Assembly: GCA_031548325.1 (NCBI GenBank) | Contig: JAVBRE010000176.1 | Coordinates: forward strand, 1 to 38,544 | DNA from: FLUQ01 sp031548325 | GTDB taxonomy: Bacteria; Desulfobacterota; Desulfovibrionia; Desulfovibrionales; Desulfovibrionaceae | DNA length: 38,544 nt | Reading direction: 5' to 3' | Shown here: positions 1 to 7,293 of the stretch, piece by piece | How the letters are laid out: the number at the start of each line of letters is the position of its first letter | How positions within the stretch are numbered: the first letter of the stretch is position 1 | The notes under the pieces: generated by a model | The model's database searches: none | Told to the model about the DNA's origin: nothing | Seen by the model: the letters and a program-made list of their open reading frames with translations, nothing else | Made by a program: the position numbers and the translations under genes

Positions 1-21
1 TGTACTAAGAACAGGACGGGA

Positions 22-65
22 GTGGGGCTTTGCCCCACGCCCCGCCAGGGGCCTGAGGCCCCTGG
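22..65. repeat. Tandem hairpin (REP-like) element
   Basis: Two perfect inverted repeats lie side by side. The first has 7-bp arms at 22-28 and 32-38 with a three-base loop. The second has 9-bp arms at 45-53 and 57-65 with loop TGA. The element sits downstream of the SLC13-type transporter gene and is much more GC-rich than a normal spacer. Paired hairpins with three-base loops recur at 163-196, 19308-19365 and (one of two) 31946-31977, which suggests an interspersed palindromic repeat family. Copy number elsewhere in the genome cannot be seen from here. Confidence 0.6.
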
Positions 66-82
66 ACCCCGCATTGCAAACA

Positions 83-108
83 AAGAAGGCCGCTTTCGCG
101 GCCTTCTT
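83..108 (-). terminator. Rho-independent terminator after the SLC13-type transporter gene
   Basis: A perfect 11-bp stem (83-93 with 98-108) has a four-base loop. On the minus strand the loop is GAAA closed by C-G, a GNRA tetraloop, and the stem is followed by a T-rich stretch (TTTGTTTG). It lies 90 bases past the stop codon of the minus-strand transporter gene. Confidence 0.65.
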
Positions 109-162
109 GCTTGCGTGCTTTCGGGGTTGCCGGCCGGTCGCGGAAAAGCAAGGATTGAGATA

Positions 163-196
163 GCCCCCGTGACGGGGGCGCGGGGCGGCGTCCCGC
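163..196. repeat. Paired short GC hairpins next to a stop codon
   Basis: A 7-bp stem (163-169 with 173-179, loop TGA) is followed directly by a 5-bp stem (180-184 with 192-196). The pair abuts the stop codon of the minus-strand transporter gene (stop at 198-200). It resembles the element at 22-65 in build. It may protect the 3' end of the message or belong to the same repeat family. Confidence 0.4.
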
Positions 197-197
197 A

Positions 198-2054
198 TCA
201 CGTAAAGGGAAAGATCTGCGGCAGCAGAAAGGTCATGACCAGGCCGAACAGTATTTGCAAGGGCAGGCCGACCTTGACGTAGTCCATGAACACGTAGCGC
301 CCGGCGGACATGACCAGGGCGTTGGGCGCCGTGGAAAAGGGGCTGGCGAAACACATGCTGGCCGCCACCGTCACGGCGAAAAGGAAGGGATAGGGGCTCA
401 GCCCCATGCTGACGGCCGCTTTCAGGGCGATGGGGGCAAAGAGCACGGCCGTGGCCGTGTTGCTGATGAAAAGCGTGAGCAAAGAGGTGGCGAAGTAGAT
501 GGCGCCCAGCACCACCAGCGGCCCGTAAGCGCCGAGTCCTTCGGCCAGGGTTTCGGAAATGAGCGTGGAAATCCCCGTCTTTTCAACCGCGATGGACATG
601 GGCAGCATGGCGGCAACCAGGACGACGCTTTCCCAGTTGATGACCTTGTAGGCTTCTTCCGCGTTGCGGAAACATCTGAAAAAGACCATGGCCAGAGCGG
701 CCAGCAGAACGGCTATGGCCGCCGACACGAGGTTGAAGGCCATGGCGGCGATCATGGCGGCCAGAATGCCCGCCGCCATCGGCGCCTTGCTGTCCAGGGT
801 GAGCTTTGACGCTTCCACCAGCGGCTGTCCCACAACGACCCAGTCGTTACGCTCTTCGCTCAGGCGGGAAATGTTCGTCCATTTTCCCTGCACCAGCAGC
901 AAATCGCCGGGGCGCAGCTTTTCTTCGGCAATACCCTGCAATATATAATTATTCTCTCTTTGAAGACCGAGAATGCTGCAATTGTACTTCTCTCTGAAGT
1001 GAGAGTCGCGAACGGTCGCGTTGACCAGGCGCGAAGTGGACAGCAGAACGACTTCCGCAATGCCTATGGTATCAAAGCGCAGCATGTCTCGGGCCGCGCC
1101 GCCCTTGTGCGGGGCGTCTTTCGCGTCAAGCAGCATGGCTCCGTTTTCTTCGGCGAAGCGGCGGGCCATGTCGAAGGCGCCCACGACATAGAGAATGTCG
1201 CCTGCCTTGATCAGGGTATCGTGGGCGGCGATGCTTTGTTCTTCCACCTTCAGAAAGCCCTGGTCTCCTTCCCGGCGGATTTCCGAGACAGAGAGGGTGT
1301 AGCGTTGGGGCAGCTCCAATTCACGCAGTGTTTTTGCCGCCAGCGTAGAAGAAGCCGGAACGCGCACGCGAAAAATATGTTGCGTAAGCTGGTATTCCTG
1401 CGCCAGTTCCCGCAGGGACTTGCTCTGGCGTTGCGCGGCTTTTTCCTTGCCCGCGTCGGAAGTGACCAGCAGTTTGCCCAGCGGGAACATGGCCGCCGTG
1501 CCGAGCAGCACGCAGGCGATGCCCACCGGAGCGAAGGAGAAAAAAGAAAGGGCCTCAAAGCCGTTTTCCTGCAAAGTGGAGCTGATGACCAGGTTGGGGG
1601 GGGTGCCGATAAGGGTCAGCATGCCCCCCATGCTGCTCATGAACGCGAGGGGCATCAGAAAGCGCCTGGGGTTCGTTTTGGCGGCGGCGGCCATGCTGAC
1701 CACGATGGGCAGCATGAGCGCGACGGTGCCCGTATTGCTGACAAAGGCCCCGATGGAAGCCGTGACCAGCATGACCAGCAGGTAGATGCGCAACTGGTTG
1801 TCGCCCGCGAAGACGAGAATTTTACGGCTGACGATCTCGGTGAGTCCGGTGCGGAAAATGCCGCCGCTGACGACGAACACGCCCACCATCATGACGATGA
1901 CGGGGTTGGAAAAGCCGCTGAAAGCCTCTTGCGGGGTGATGATCCTGCAAAGGACCAAGGCTATGAGCGAGCACAGGGCCACAAGGTCGGGCCTGACCGT
2001 GCCGAGCACAAAAAAGACGATGGAAGCGCCGAGAATAATAAGCGTTATGGTCAT
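198..2054 (-). CDS. SLC13/DASS-type anion transporter with RCK_C (TrkA-C) domains
   Basis: The 618-residue membrane protein is built as two transporter halves around a soluble insert. The N-terminal half (about 1-200) has the family motif SNTGTVALMLP and a GTPPN loop. Residues about 215-410 are hydrophilic and look like two RCK_C regulatory domains. The C-terminal half repeats the motif as SNTATAVLFAP. This layout is typical of the SLC13/DASS (sodium:dicarboxylate/sulfate) group of the ion-transporter superfamily. The substrate cannot be read from sequence; sulfate, di- or tricarboxylates are possible. A GAGGA ribosome site lies just upstream of the ATG. It appears to be a single-gene unit ending at the terminator at 83-108. 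Confidence 0.85.
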   Translation of the reverse strand: MTITLIILGASIVFFVLGTVRPDLVALCSLIALVLCRIITPQEAFSGFSNPVIVMMVGVFVVSGGIFRTGLTEIVSRKILVFAGDNQLRIYLLVMLVTASIGAFVSNTGTVALMLPIVVSMAAAAKTNPRRFLMPLAFMSSMGGMLTLIGTPPNLVISSTLQENGFEALSFFSFAPVGIACVLLGTAAMFPLGKLLVTSDAGKEKAAQRQSKSLRELAQEYQLTQHIFRVRVPASSTLAAKTLRELELPQRYTLSVSEIRREGDQGFLKVEEQSIAAHDTLIKAGDILYVVGAFDMARRFAEENGAMLLDAKDAPHKGGAARDMLRFDTIGIAEVVLLSTSRLVNATVRDSHFREKYNCSILGLQRENNYILQGIAEEKLRPGDLLLVQGKWTNISRLSEERNDWVVVGQPLVEASKLTLDSKAPMAAGILAAMIAAMAFNLVSAAIAVLLAALAMVFFRCFRNAEEAYKVINWESVVLVAAMLPMSIAVEKTGISTLISETLAEGLGAYGPLVVLGAIYFATSLLTLFISNTATAVLFAPIALKAAVSMGLSPYPFLFAVTVAASMCFASPFSTAPNALVMSAGRYVFMDYVKVGLPLQILFGLVMTFLLPQIFPFT

Positions 2055-2123
2055 GTTCGTCCTCGTGGGCGTTGTTGCAATGTATGCTTATGCCACACGG
2101 GGGGAACCAAGGCCAGCGCCGTG

Positions 2124-2585
2124 TTACTGCAACTGCACCCGGCCGTATCCTTCTTTGTCGCGCATGACGCGCACGCGGTCGCCGATGGTGTAAATGTCGT
2201 CCTCGGGTTGAGCGACGATCACCGTTTTGCCGCTGTCAAGCTCGACGGTCAGGGCCAGGCCGTAATTTGTCGTGCGAAAGCCCATTTCGCCGAGACCGCC
2301 CGCCACCGCGCCCAGCGTGCCGCCGGCCAGCGCGCCGACGACCCCTGCGGAGCCGCTGCCGCCTATGACGCCGCCGATAAGGGCGCCTGTGACGCCGCCG
2401 ATAACGGGGCCGACAATGGTCGGCTCAGAAGTCACGCTTGACGCGCCCACATGGGTGATGGTGCCCAATTGCACGCCCTGGACCTGGATTTCGCCGGGCA
2501 CATAGGGGTCGCCCTTTACGGTCGAGCATCCGCCGACCGTAAAGGCAAGGCACAAAAGAAGGAAAACGCCGAACATAGCCCGCAT
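2124..2585 (-). CDS. Glycine-zipper outer-membrane lipoprotein (SlyB/Pcp-like)
   Basis: This start (ATG at 2585) is preceded by a clear GCGGAGG site and gives a 153-residue protein. It opens with a lipoprotein signal whose lipobox is VGGC, so the mature Cys lies near residue 18. Residues about 60-115 are rich in Gly/Ala/Val and repeat short GxxxG patterns (GGVTGALIGGVIGGSG), which is the glycine-zipper 2TM domain of SlyB/PcP-type lipoproteins. The C-terminal part is a short beta-rich domain (VELDSGKTVIVAQPEDD), as usual in that family. The likely role is structural, in outer-membrane integrity. A longer frame exists upstream, but its first 22 residues lack a ribosome site and would spoil the signal peptide. 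Confidence 0.75.
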   Translation of the reverse strand: MRAMFGVFLLLCLAFTVGGCSTVKGDPYVPGEIQVQGVQLGTITHVGASSVTSEPTIVGPVIGGVTGALIGGVIGGSGSAGVVGALAGGTLGAVAGGLGEMGFRTTNYGLALTVELDSGKTVIVAQPEDDIYTIGDRVRVMRDKEGYGRVQLQ

Positions 2586-2658
2586 ACAAGCCTCCGCAGG
2601 AAAAAACTGCCGTGATAGGTCCTGCGGAGGAATATGCAGGTTTAATGCCAAAAAGAGG

Positions 2659-3762
2659 TCACTTTACAAAGGGCTTCAGCGCGCCATACCCTTCTTTGTC
2701 CATTTCGCCATACGGAATAAAACGGATGGCGGCGCTGTTGATGCAATAACGCAGGCCGCCCTTGTCCTTGGGGCCGTCGGCGAACAGGTGCCCCAGGTGC
2801 GAATCGCCCACGCGGCTTTTCACTTCGATACGGCTCATGCCGTGGCTGTTGTCCGCGCGCTCGTTTACGACATCCGGCTCGATGGGTTTGGCAAAGCTCG
2901 GCCAGCCGCAATCGGAATCAAACTTGTCGGTGGAAGAAAACAGGGGTTCGCCGGTCGCCACATCCACATAAATTCCGGGCGCCTTGTGATCCCAGAATTC
3001 GCCGGAAAAAGCCGGCTCGGTCGCAGCTTTTTGGGTCACGCTGTATTCTTCCGGCGAGAGCGTTTTTTTCAGTTCCGCATCAGAAGGCTTGAAATACCTG
3101 CTCGGGTCTATCAGTCCGCCTTTTTCCGTCCCGATATCCTTGAGGCTACTGAAATTGATATGGCAGTAACCGCCCGGGTTCTTTTTCAAATAGTCCTGGT
3201 GATACTGTTCGGCCGGGTGGTAGTTTTTCAGCGGCATCAGCTCCACGGCCAGGGGTTCGGAGTATTTTTTTTGCGCCCCGGCCATGACGGCTTCAAGAAC
3301 GGCCTTGTCCTCAGCCCTCACATAGTACATGCCCGTGCGGTACTGGCTGCCCACGTCGTTGCCCTGCCGGTTGACGCTGACCGGGTCGATTATTTTGAAA
3401 AACTGCCCGGCAAGGACCGACAGGCTGACCTTTTTGGGGTCATAGCGAATGTGCGCGGTCTCCGTATAGCCCGTTTTTCCGGAGCAGACCTCTTCGTAGC
3501 TCGGGTTTTCTGTCGTGCCGTTGGCGTATCCCACGGTCACGTCACGCACGCCGACCATGCGCGAAAAATATTCTTCAACGCCCCAGAAGCATCCTCCGGC
3601 GAAATAAATATCCCGAAGGTCGGTTGGATCAAGCGGCTGCGTTTTCATCTTTGTCGTCTCGCTGTTGTTTGCAAAGTTGCCGGAAGGGGAGATGCCGGCC
3701 GCAGAGCAAAGCGCCGCCAGCAAAATTCCGGCCGTTATGAGCAATATGAGATATTTGTTCAT
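2659..3762 (-). CDS. msrAB: Periplasmic bifunctional peptide methionine sulfoxide reductase MsrA-MsrB
   Basis: The 367-residue fusion repairs oxidised methionine in proteins: MsrA reduces the S-sulfoxide and MsrB the R-sulfoxide. A hydrophobic signal sequence (about 4-22) directs it to the periplasm. MsrA follows with the catalytic motif GGCFWG (Cys58). MsrB occupies the C-terminal 140 residues, with DCGWPSF and the catalytic Cys340 in RYCINSAAIRF. The two CxxC zinc motifs found in many MsrB proteins are absent (the first site reads DVATGEP), so this is the zinc-free type. A periplasmic A-B fusion in an anaerobe suggests defence against transient oxygen or hypochlorite. No electron-donor partner gene is adjacent. 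Confidence 0.92.
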   Translation of the reverse strand: MNKYLILLITAGILLAALCSAAGISPSGNFANNSETTKMKTQPLDPTDLRDIYFAGGCFWGVEEYFSRMVGVRDVTVGYANGTTENPSYEEVCSGKTGYTETAHIRYDPKKVSLSVLAGQFFKIIDPVSVNRQGNDVGSQYRTGMYYVRAEDKAVLEAVMAGAQKKYSEPLAVELMPLKNYHPAEQYHQDYLKKNPGGYCHINFSSLKDIGTEKGGLIDPSRYFKPSDAELKKTLSPEEYSVTQKAATEPAFSGEFWDHKAPGIYVDVATGEPLFSSTDKFDSDCGWPSFAKPIEPDVVNERADNSHGMSRIEVKSRVGDSHLGHLFADGPKDKGGLRYCINSAAIRFIPYGEMDKEGYGALKPFVK

Positions 3763-3893
3763 GAAAATTCCAGGTTTCGATTACAAAGCCGAACCTGCGC
3801 CCTGCTTTGGGGCAGGGTAGCACAGGCCGCTTACAATGTTGCGTTACTGGTAATGCTAAGTTTTTGATTATGCCTGTCAATGGGCTGAAAGGG

Positions 3894-4991
3894 TCAACCC
3901 GCGGGCGGAAGGCGTTTGCGGACGAAGTGAGTTGCCGCCCTTGCCAGGTACGGGCCGGTGAGCAGGACGAGAAAAAGCCGCAAGGTCTGGGCACCCATGA
4001 TGAAAACCATGTTCCCGCCGCTGGAAACCGCGATGATGGCCACAACGTCGGCGCCGCCGGGGCTGGTTGCAAGGTATGCCGTCAGCGGGTCGATGCCCCA
4101 GCCGAAAATCAGGACGCCCGCCAGAATTCCGGCGCTGCCGACCATGAAGAAAATCGCTCCGAGGATTTTGGGCATGGCCCTCCAGGCATAGAGAAATACG
4201 GCGCGGTCAAAGCGCAGGCCGATGCTCCACCCGATAAGTATGAAGACGACGGCAAGCAGCCAGCCCGGCAGTTCGATGGTCATTGTTCCGGTATTCTGGA
4301 GCACCGCTCCGAGGAACATGGGCAGAAGGAAATAAACAGTGAAAGAACGGGAAAGGCGCGCCAGTTGGCAGCAAACGGCCGCGACCGCAAGCGTGAGGAA
4401 GAAATTCAGGTAGTTTGTCGGCGGAAAGAGCTTGTCAAAGAAAGACAGTTCCGCGTCGGCGGGGACTGTGACCCCGAGAAAGCGCGCCACGCCTGCGGCC
4501 ACAAATGATACAATTGTCACTCGCAGGTACTGCATGATGGCCACAAGCCGCATGTCCCCGCCATATGACCCGCTCATCAGCGTCATCAGAGCGGCCCCGC
4601 CGGGAGATATCCCCCATATGCCCGTGGTTCCCGGCAACCACTGACGCAGGGTGATCATCAAGCCCCCGACAAGCCCGCAAACGATGACCGACATGACGAT
4701 CAATATGGCCAAAAACCAGTTGTCGAGCATGCCGCGGATGACCTCCATGCTGAAAGACCGGGAAATCATCAAGCCCAGAAGGGTCTGGCTTGCAAGGAAA
4801 ATGAGAGTGGGGATCTGGATGTCGACGTCGCGAAGGGAAAAAAAACAGCCTGCGGCTATGGCGGCCAAAAGCGGGGCGGCCGGAAGACGCAGGAATTGGC
4901 AGACGGCAAAAACGGCAAGAGTCAGGATTATGAGGACAGCCCAGGCAGGGCCGCGTTTTAATGCCGCCGGGGATGCGAAAGGGAATTTCAT
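3894..4991 (-). CDS. AbrB-family (PF05145) integral membrane protein
   Basis: The 365-residue protein is predicted to have about ten membrane segments. It carries the duplicated signature of the bacterial 'AbrB/ammonia monooxygenase-like' family: an SPGGAALMTLMS...GGD...VAIMQYLR block in the middle, and TSPGGADVVAIIAVSSGG followed by GAQTLRLFL near the C-terminus. The two blocks show internal duplication. Despite the AbrB name this family is a membrane protein of unproven transport or regulatory function, not the DNA-binding AbrB. I chose the ATG at 4991 because the first 46 residues of the longer frame are basic and low in hydrophobicity, unlike the family N-terminus. Confidence 0.8.
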   Translation of the reverse strand: MKFPFASPAALKRGPAWAVLIILTLAVFAVCQFLRLPAAPLLAAIAAGCFFSLRDVDIQIPTLIFLASQTLLGLMISRSFSMEVIRGMLDNWFLAILIVMSVIVCGLVGGLMITLRQWLPGTTGIWGISPGGAALMTLMSGSYGGDMRLVAIMQYLRVTIVSFVAAGVARFLGVTVPADAELSFFDKLFPPTNYLNFFLTLAVAAVCCQLARLSRSFTVYFLLPMFLGAVLQNTGTMTIELPGWLLAVVFILIGWSIGLRFDRAVFLYAWRAMPKILGAIFFMVGSAGILAGVLIFGWGIDPLTAYLATSPGGADVVAIIAVSSGGNMVFIMGAQTLRLFLVLLTGPYLARAATHFVRKRLPPAG

Positions 4992-5114
4992 GTTTTTATC
5001 CGGCCTATCCCGTGGCGGTGATTTTTTCCGTGAAGGCGCGCGATCAGCAAAGACATATTGTATTTTTTGGCGGGGGGCAATGCCGGGCGGGGCAACAGGT
5101 CTGCCGGCGAAAGC

Positions 5115-5147
5115 AGAAAAAGCCCCCACAAAGCGAGGGCTTTTTCT
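5115..5147 (-). terminator. Terminator after the RRM gene
   Basis: Perfect 11-base arms (5115-5125 and 5137-5147) form an A/T-rich outer and G/C-rich inner stem, with T-rich ends on both strands. It lies about 20 bases after the stop of the minus-strand RRM gene, so that is the likely user. By symmetry it could also stop plus-strand transcription. Confidence 0.8.
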
Positions 5148-5166
5148 GAGAGAAAAACCGGAAAAA

Positions 5167-5433
5167 TTAATACCGGGGCTGGCGCGGGGCCTTGGGACGG
5201 GCCTCGTTCACGCGCAAGGTCCGACCGCCGAAAGAACTGTTGTCCAACGCTTCAACGGCGGCGGTAGCGTCCGCATCGTCCATCTCCACAAAACCGAAGC
5301 CGCGCGCGCGTCCGGTTTCACGGTCAGCGACCAGCTTGACAGAAAGCACATTGCCGTGCGCGGCAAACAGGCTGTGCACATCTTCTTCCGTAGCAGACCA
5401 GGGCAAATTTCCAACATAAATCGACTTGGCCAT
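5167..5433 (-). CDS. RNA-recognition-motif (RRM) RNA-binding protein
   Basis: The 88-residue protein is one complete RRM domain and almost nothing else. RNP2 is IYVGNL (residues 5-10) and RNP1 is RGFGFVEM (about 44-51), with the aromatic residues that stack on RNA bases. The C-terminal tail is short, basic and proline-rich (RPKAPRQPRY). Bacterial single-RRM proteins of this kind are often cold- or stress-induced RNA chaperones; that role is inferred here. A GAGG site precedes the ATG. The gene is monocistronic, with a long AT-rich leader region upstream and a strong terminator downstream. Confidence 0.92.
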   Translation of the reverse strand: MAKSIYVGNLPWSATEEDVHSLFAAHGNVLSVKLVADRETGRARGFGFVEMDDADATAAVEALDNSSFGGRTLRVNEARPKAPRQPRY

Positions 5434-5476
5434 GAAATAAACCTCACGAAAAGATGATAAAACGCCCGCGTTTGTT

Positions 5477-5499
5477 GTTCGGCAATACGCATGCCGAAC
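5477..5499 (-). other. Hairpin in the RRM gene leader
   Basis: Perfect 8-bp arms (5477-5484 and 5492-5499) enclose a 7-base loop. It lies 44 to 66 bases upstream of the RRM start codon, within the expected 5' untranslated region. It could be a thermosensitive or RNA-chaperone-responsive element, but nothing in the sequence proves regulation. Confidence 0.45.
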
Positions 5500-5696
5500 T
5501 TCGCGACCCCGTATAACCCCCTTGCCTCATCAAGCAAAAGTCGTCAATAGGAAAAGACACAGTATATCGTGTTTTTTATGCAGTTTTTGATTTTTTTTCC
5601 CTTGCGCCTGATGAATGAAAAGAAAAACCGTCGCTGCGCAAGAGGCTGCCGTCAGGGGGGCAATGAATTTTTATTTTAAAAATCAGCGCATTATTA

Positions 5697-5708
5697 GTAA
5701 ACGTTTAC
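5697..5708. promoter_or_regulatory. 12-bp perfect palindrome, possible operator
   Basis: GTAAACGTTTAC is a perfect dyad. Its AAACGTTT core resembles LacI/PurR-type operators. It lies 264 bases upstream of the RRM start and 70 bases past the end of the zinc-ribbon gene. No LacI-type regulator is encoded in the window. Confidence 0.3.
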
Positions 5709-5777
5709 AATTGTCTTCAGTTCAAACGGCATTAAGGTACGGTGTAGCGAAATTATGCCAAAAATAATGAAACAGCG

Positions 5778-6272
5778 TCAGGTTTTGTTGCAGACCAGGC
5801 GTTTGGTTCCGGTCTCAAACAAGACGTCGATTTTATCGGGCGGGATGCACGCGGCAACCTCGCCCAGCCCGAATACGGGGTGCAGCAACAATTCATTGCG
5901 GGCAAAATTCGTCGTCGTCGCATAGGGGGTGGGCGTATCGCCCCGGCGTCGGCTGGTCATGGCCAGCCATTGTTCTCTGGCCGCCGCTGCCGCCGCCGCT
6001 TCTTTGCGGGAAAGCGCAAGGCCTGTTCCCGGCCCGGAGGGCGCGCGTTCCCGCGTTTGTCGCGCGGGCGCGGGAGAGCCGCCGCGCCGGTCTCCTTTGG
6101 CCGCCAAAGGGGCGGATTTGCCGGCGGGCCGAAAACGATGGACGCTGCCGCAGACTCTGCATTCCACTTTGGCCACGGCGCCGCCGAGCATGACCACAAC
6201 GGTATGCCCCATGACGTCGTTACATTTGCCGCAGAGCGCCTCCACCATGGAACCGACAGTCACGTTTTGCAT
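5778..6272 (-). CDS. Zinc-ribbon protein with Tudor-like C-terminal domain
   Basis: I do not recognise a named family. From the ATG at 6272 (GAGGTG site upstream) the protein has 164 residues in three parts. An N-terminal zinc ribbon has two CxxC pairs (CGKC at about 14-17 and CRVC about 25 residues later). A linker of roughly 80 residues is rich in Ala, Arg, Pro and Gly and is probably disordered. The C-terminal 35 residues contain HPVFGLGEV followed by KIDVLFETGTKRLV, a pattern resembling the Tudor-like tail of UvrD/PcrA helicases, which contacts RNA polymerase. A nucleic-acid or polymerase-binding role is inference. The gene sits directly behind the terminator of the Hsp20 operon. Confidence 0.7.
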   Translation of the reverse strand: MQNVTVGSMVEALCGKCNDVMGHTVVVMLGGAVAKVECRVCGSVHRFRPAGKSAPLAAKGDRRGGSPAPARQTRERAPSGPGTGLALSRKEAAAAAAAREQWLAMTSRRRGDTPTPYATTTNFARNELLLHPVFGLGEVAACIPPDKIDVLFETGTKRLVCNKT

Positions 6273-6280
6273 GGAGCACC

Positions 6281-6314
6281 TCAAATAAAAAGGGGGCCAC
6301 CGATGCGGTGGCCC
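6281..6314 (-). terminator. Terminator of the Hsp20 operon, in the leader of the zinc-ribbon gene
   Basis: A 9-bp perfect stem (6294-6302 with 6306-6314) with a three-base loop is followed on the minus strand by CCTTTTTATTTGA. It lies 30 bases after the second Hsp20 stop codon and only about 10 bases before the start codon of the zinc-ribbon gene. It could therefore act as an attenuator for that gene. Confidence 0.8.
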
Positions 6315-6343
6315 GGATTGTGACATCGCGTTGTCGCGCGGGG

Positions 6344-6700
6344 CTATTCAGCCTTGATCTCGATCCGTCGCGGTTTCATGGTTTCCGCCTTGGGCAGGAA
6401 AAGATCAAGAACGCCGTCTTTGACCGTGGCCTTGATGCGTTCACGGTCAACCATGTCGGACAGGGTAAAGACCCGTTCATAGATTTGGGCTTCAAATTCC
6501 GCCCGCATGCAGTGGTCCTCTTCCTGCCGCGTAGGAGCATATTCGCTCTCGCCCCTGATGGTCAATTCATTTTGCTCAAGATCGATGGAAAGCGATTCGG
6601 ACGCGACGCCGGGCAGGTCCATAACGATGTGAAACCCGTCGGCGCCTTCAAGTATGTCGGTGGCCGGCATGACGGCGGCCGTTTGTATGCTGGTAGTCAT
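6344..6700 (-). CDS. Small heat-shock protein, Hsp20 family (second of pair)
   Basis: The 118-residue protein is an ATP-independent holdase that binds unfolding proteins in the cytoplasm. It is almost all alpha-crystallin domain, ending in the family signature KDGVLDLFLPKAE and a KPRRIEI tail, which carries the I-x-I type contact used in oligomer assembly. The ATG at 6700 has GGAGG five bases upstream; the ATG four codons earlier overlaps that site and is unlikely. It follows the first Hsp20 gene by 15 bases and shares its operon and the terminator at 6281-6314. The two copies are divergent paralogues and may form mixed oligomers. Confidence 0.93.
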   Translation of the reverse strand: MTTSIQTAAVMPATDILEGADGFHIVMDLPGVASESLSIDLEQNELTIRGESEYAPTRQEEDHCMRAEFEAQIYERVFTLSDMVDRERIKATVKDGVLDLFLPKAETMKPRRIEIKAE

Positions 6701-6715
6701 GACATCCTCCAATGC

Positions 6716-7123
6716 TTACGAGTCAATGCTGATGCGACGCGGCTTCACGTCTTCCGTCTTGGGCAAAGTGACGCGCAAAATTCCGTTGGCGCTTTTGGCG
6801 GTGACCCGATCGCGCGCCACGGGGGCGTTCAGGCTGATGATGCGTTGAAAAGAACCGCCCGTGCGTTCCTGGCGAAAATAGCGTCCTTCGGGCGGTTTGC
6901 GCTCGCCCCTGATGACCAGGCTGCGTGCGTTCAACGTCAGTTCCACGCTTTGCGCCGCGACGCCGGGCATGCAGGCGTCGACAATGTAACTGTCGTCGTT
7001 CTCGTACACATTGATCAGGGGATACAGGGATCTGCGCTGCAGCATGCTTGAGTTGCGAAACATCTCAAAAATGCGGTCCATATCTTTGGGCATGTCGTAA
7101 AAGCTGTTGAAATCGATGACCAT
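6716..7123 (-). CDS. Small heat-shock protein, Hsp20 family (first of pair)
   Basis: The 135-residue protein has a variable N-terminal arm (about 1-40, rich in Met and Phe) and an alpha-crystallin domain. The domain includes INVYENDDSYIVDACMPGV and the conserved ANGILRVTLPKTE motif, ending in RRISID. Start at 7123 is set by an AGGAGG site eight bases upstream. It is the promoter-proximal gene of a two-gene Hsp20 operon. A sigma70-type promoter lies about 80 bases upstream. I see neither a CIRCE element nor a convincing sigma32 promoter. Confidence 0.93.
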   Translation of the reverse strand: MVIDFNSFYDMPKDMDRIFEMFRNSSMLQRRSLYPLINVYENDDSYIVDACMPGVAAQSVELTLNARSLVIRGERKPPEGRYFRQERTGGSFQRIISLNAPVARDRVTAKSANGILRVTLPKTEDVKPRRISIDS

Positions 7124-7204
7124 GGGTAAGACCTCCTGTGCACTCACGTATTCTGAAATCAGACATGGCCGTTCCGGAAAAAGCTGATGTCGGTCGTCCG
7201 TACA

Positions 7205-7232
7205 TACATAAGCCGGGGGAAGCGGCTGTCAA
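7205..7232 (-). promoter_or_regulatory. Candidate sigma70 promoter of the Hsp20 operon
   Basis: On the minus strand a perfect -35 TTGACA (7232-7227) is followed after 16 bases by TATGTA (7210-7205). The spacer contains a small inverted repeat (AGCCG/CGGCT). The -10 lies about 80 bases upstream of the first Hsp20 start codon. Confidence 0.5.
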
Positions 7233-7293
7233 GAATCTCTTTACCGCCCATGCTTAAATCCGTACACTCGGGCACACAAAACCTGAGGTTGGT

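Larger units (their letters stand above)
5434..5777. other. AT-rich intergenic region upstream of the RRM gene
   Basis: No coding frame is supported in these 344 bases. The stretch from about 5550 to 5770 is clearly more AT-rich than the rest of the window. It holds a hairpin near the RRM start (5477-5499), a possible -10 box on the minus strand (TATACT, complement of 5561-5566, without a convincing -35) and a 12-bp palindrome (5697-5708). The long distance to the RRM start would allow a structured 5' leader. Confidence 0.5.

Noticed and set aside
960..2441. 493-codon plus-strand ORF
   Set aside because: It lies antisense to the SLC13-type transporter and lipoprotein genes, has no membrane or domain pattern and is rich in His/Gln/Arg, typical of an antisense shadow in GC-rich DNA.
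3763..3893. Possible terminator between msrAB and the AbrB-type gene
   Set aside because: No stem with a T-run can be seen; only short AT stretches.
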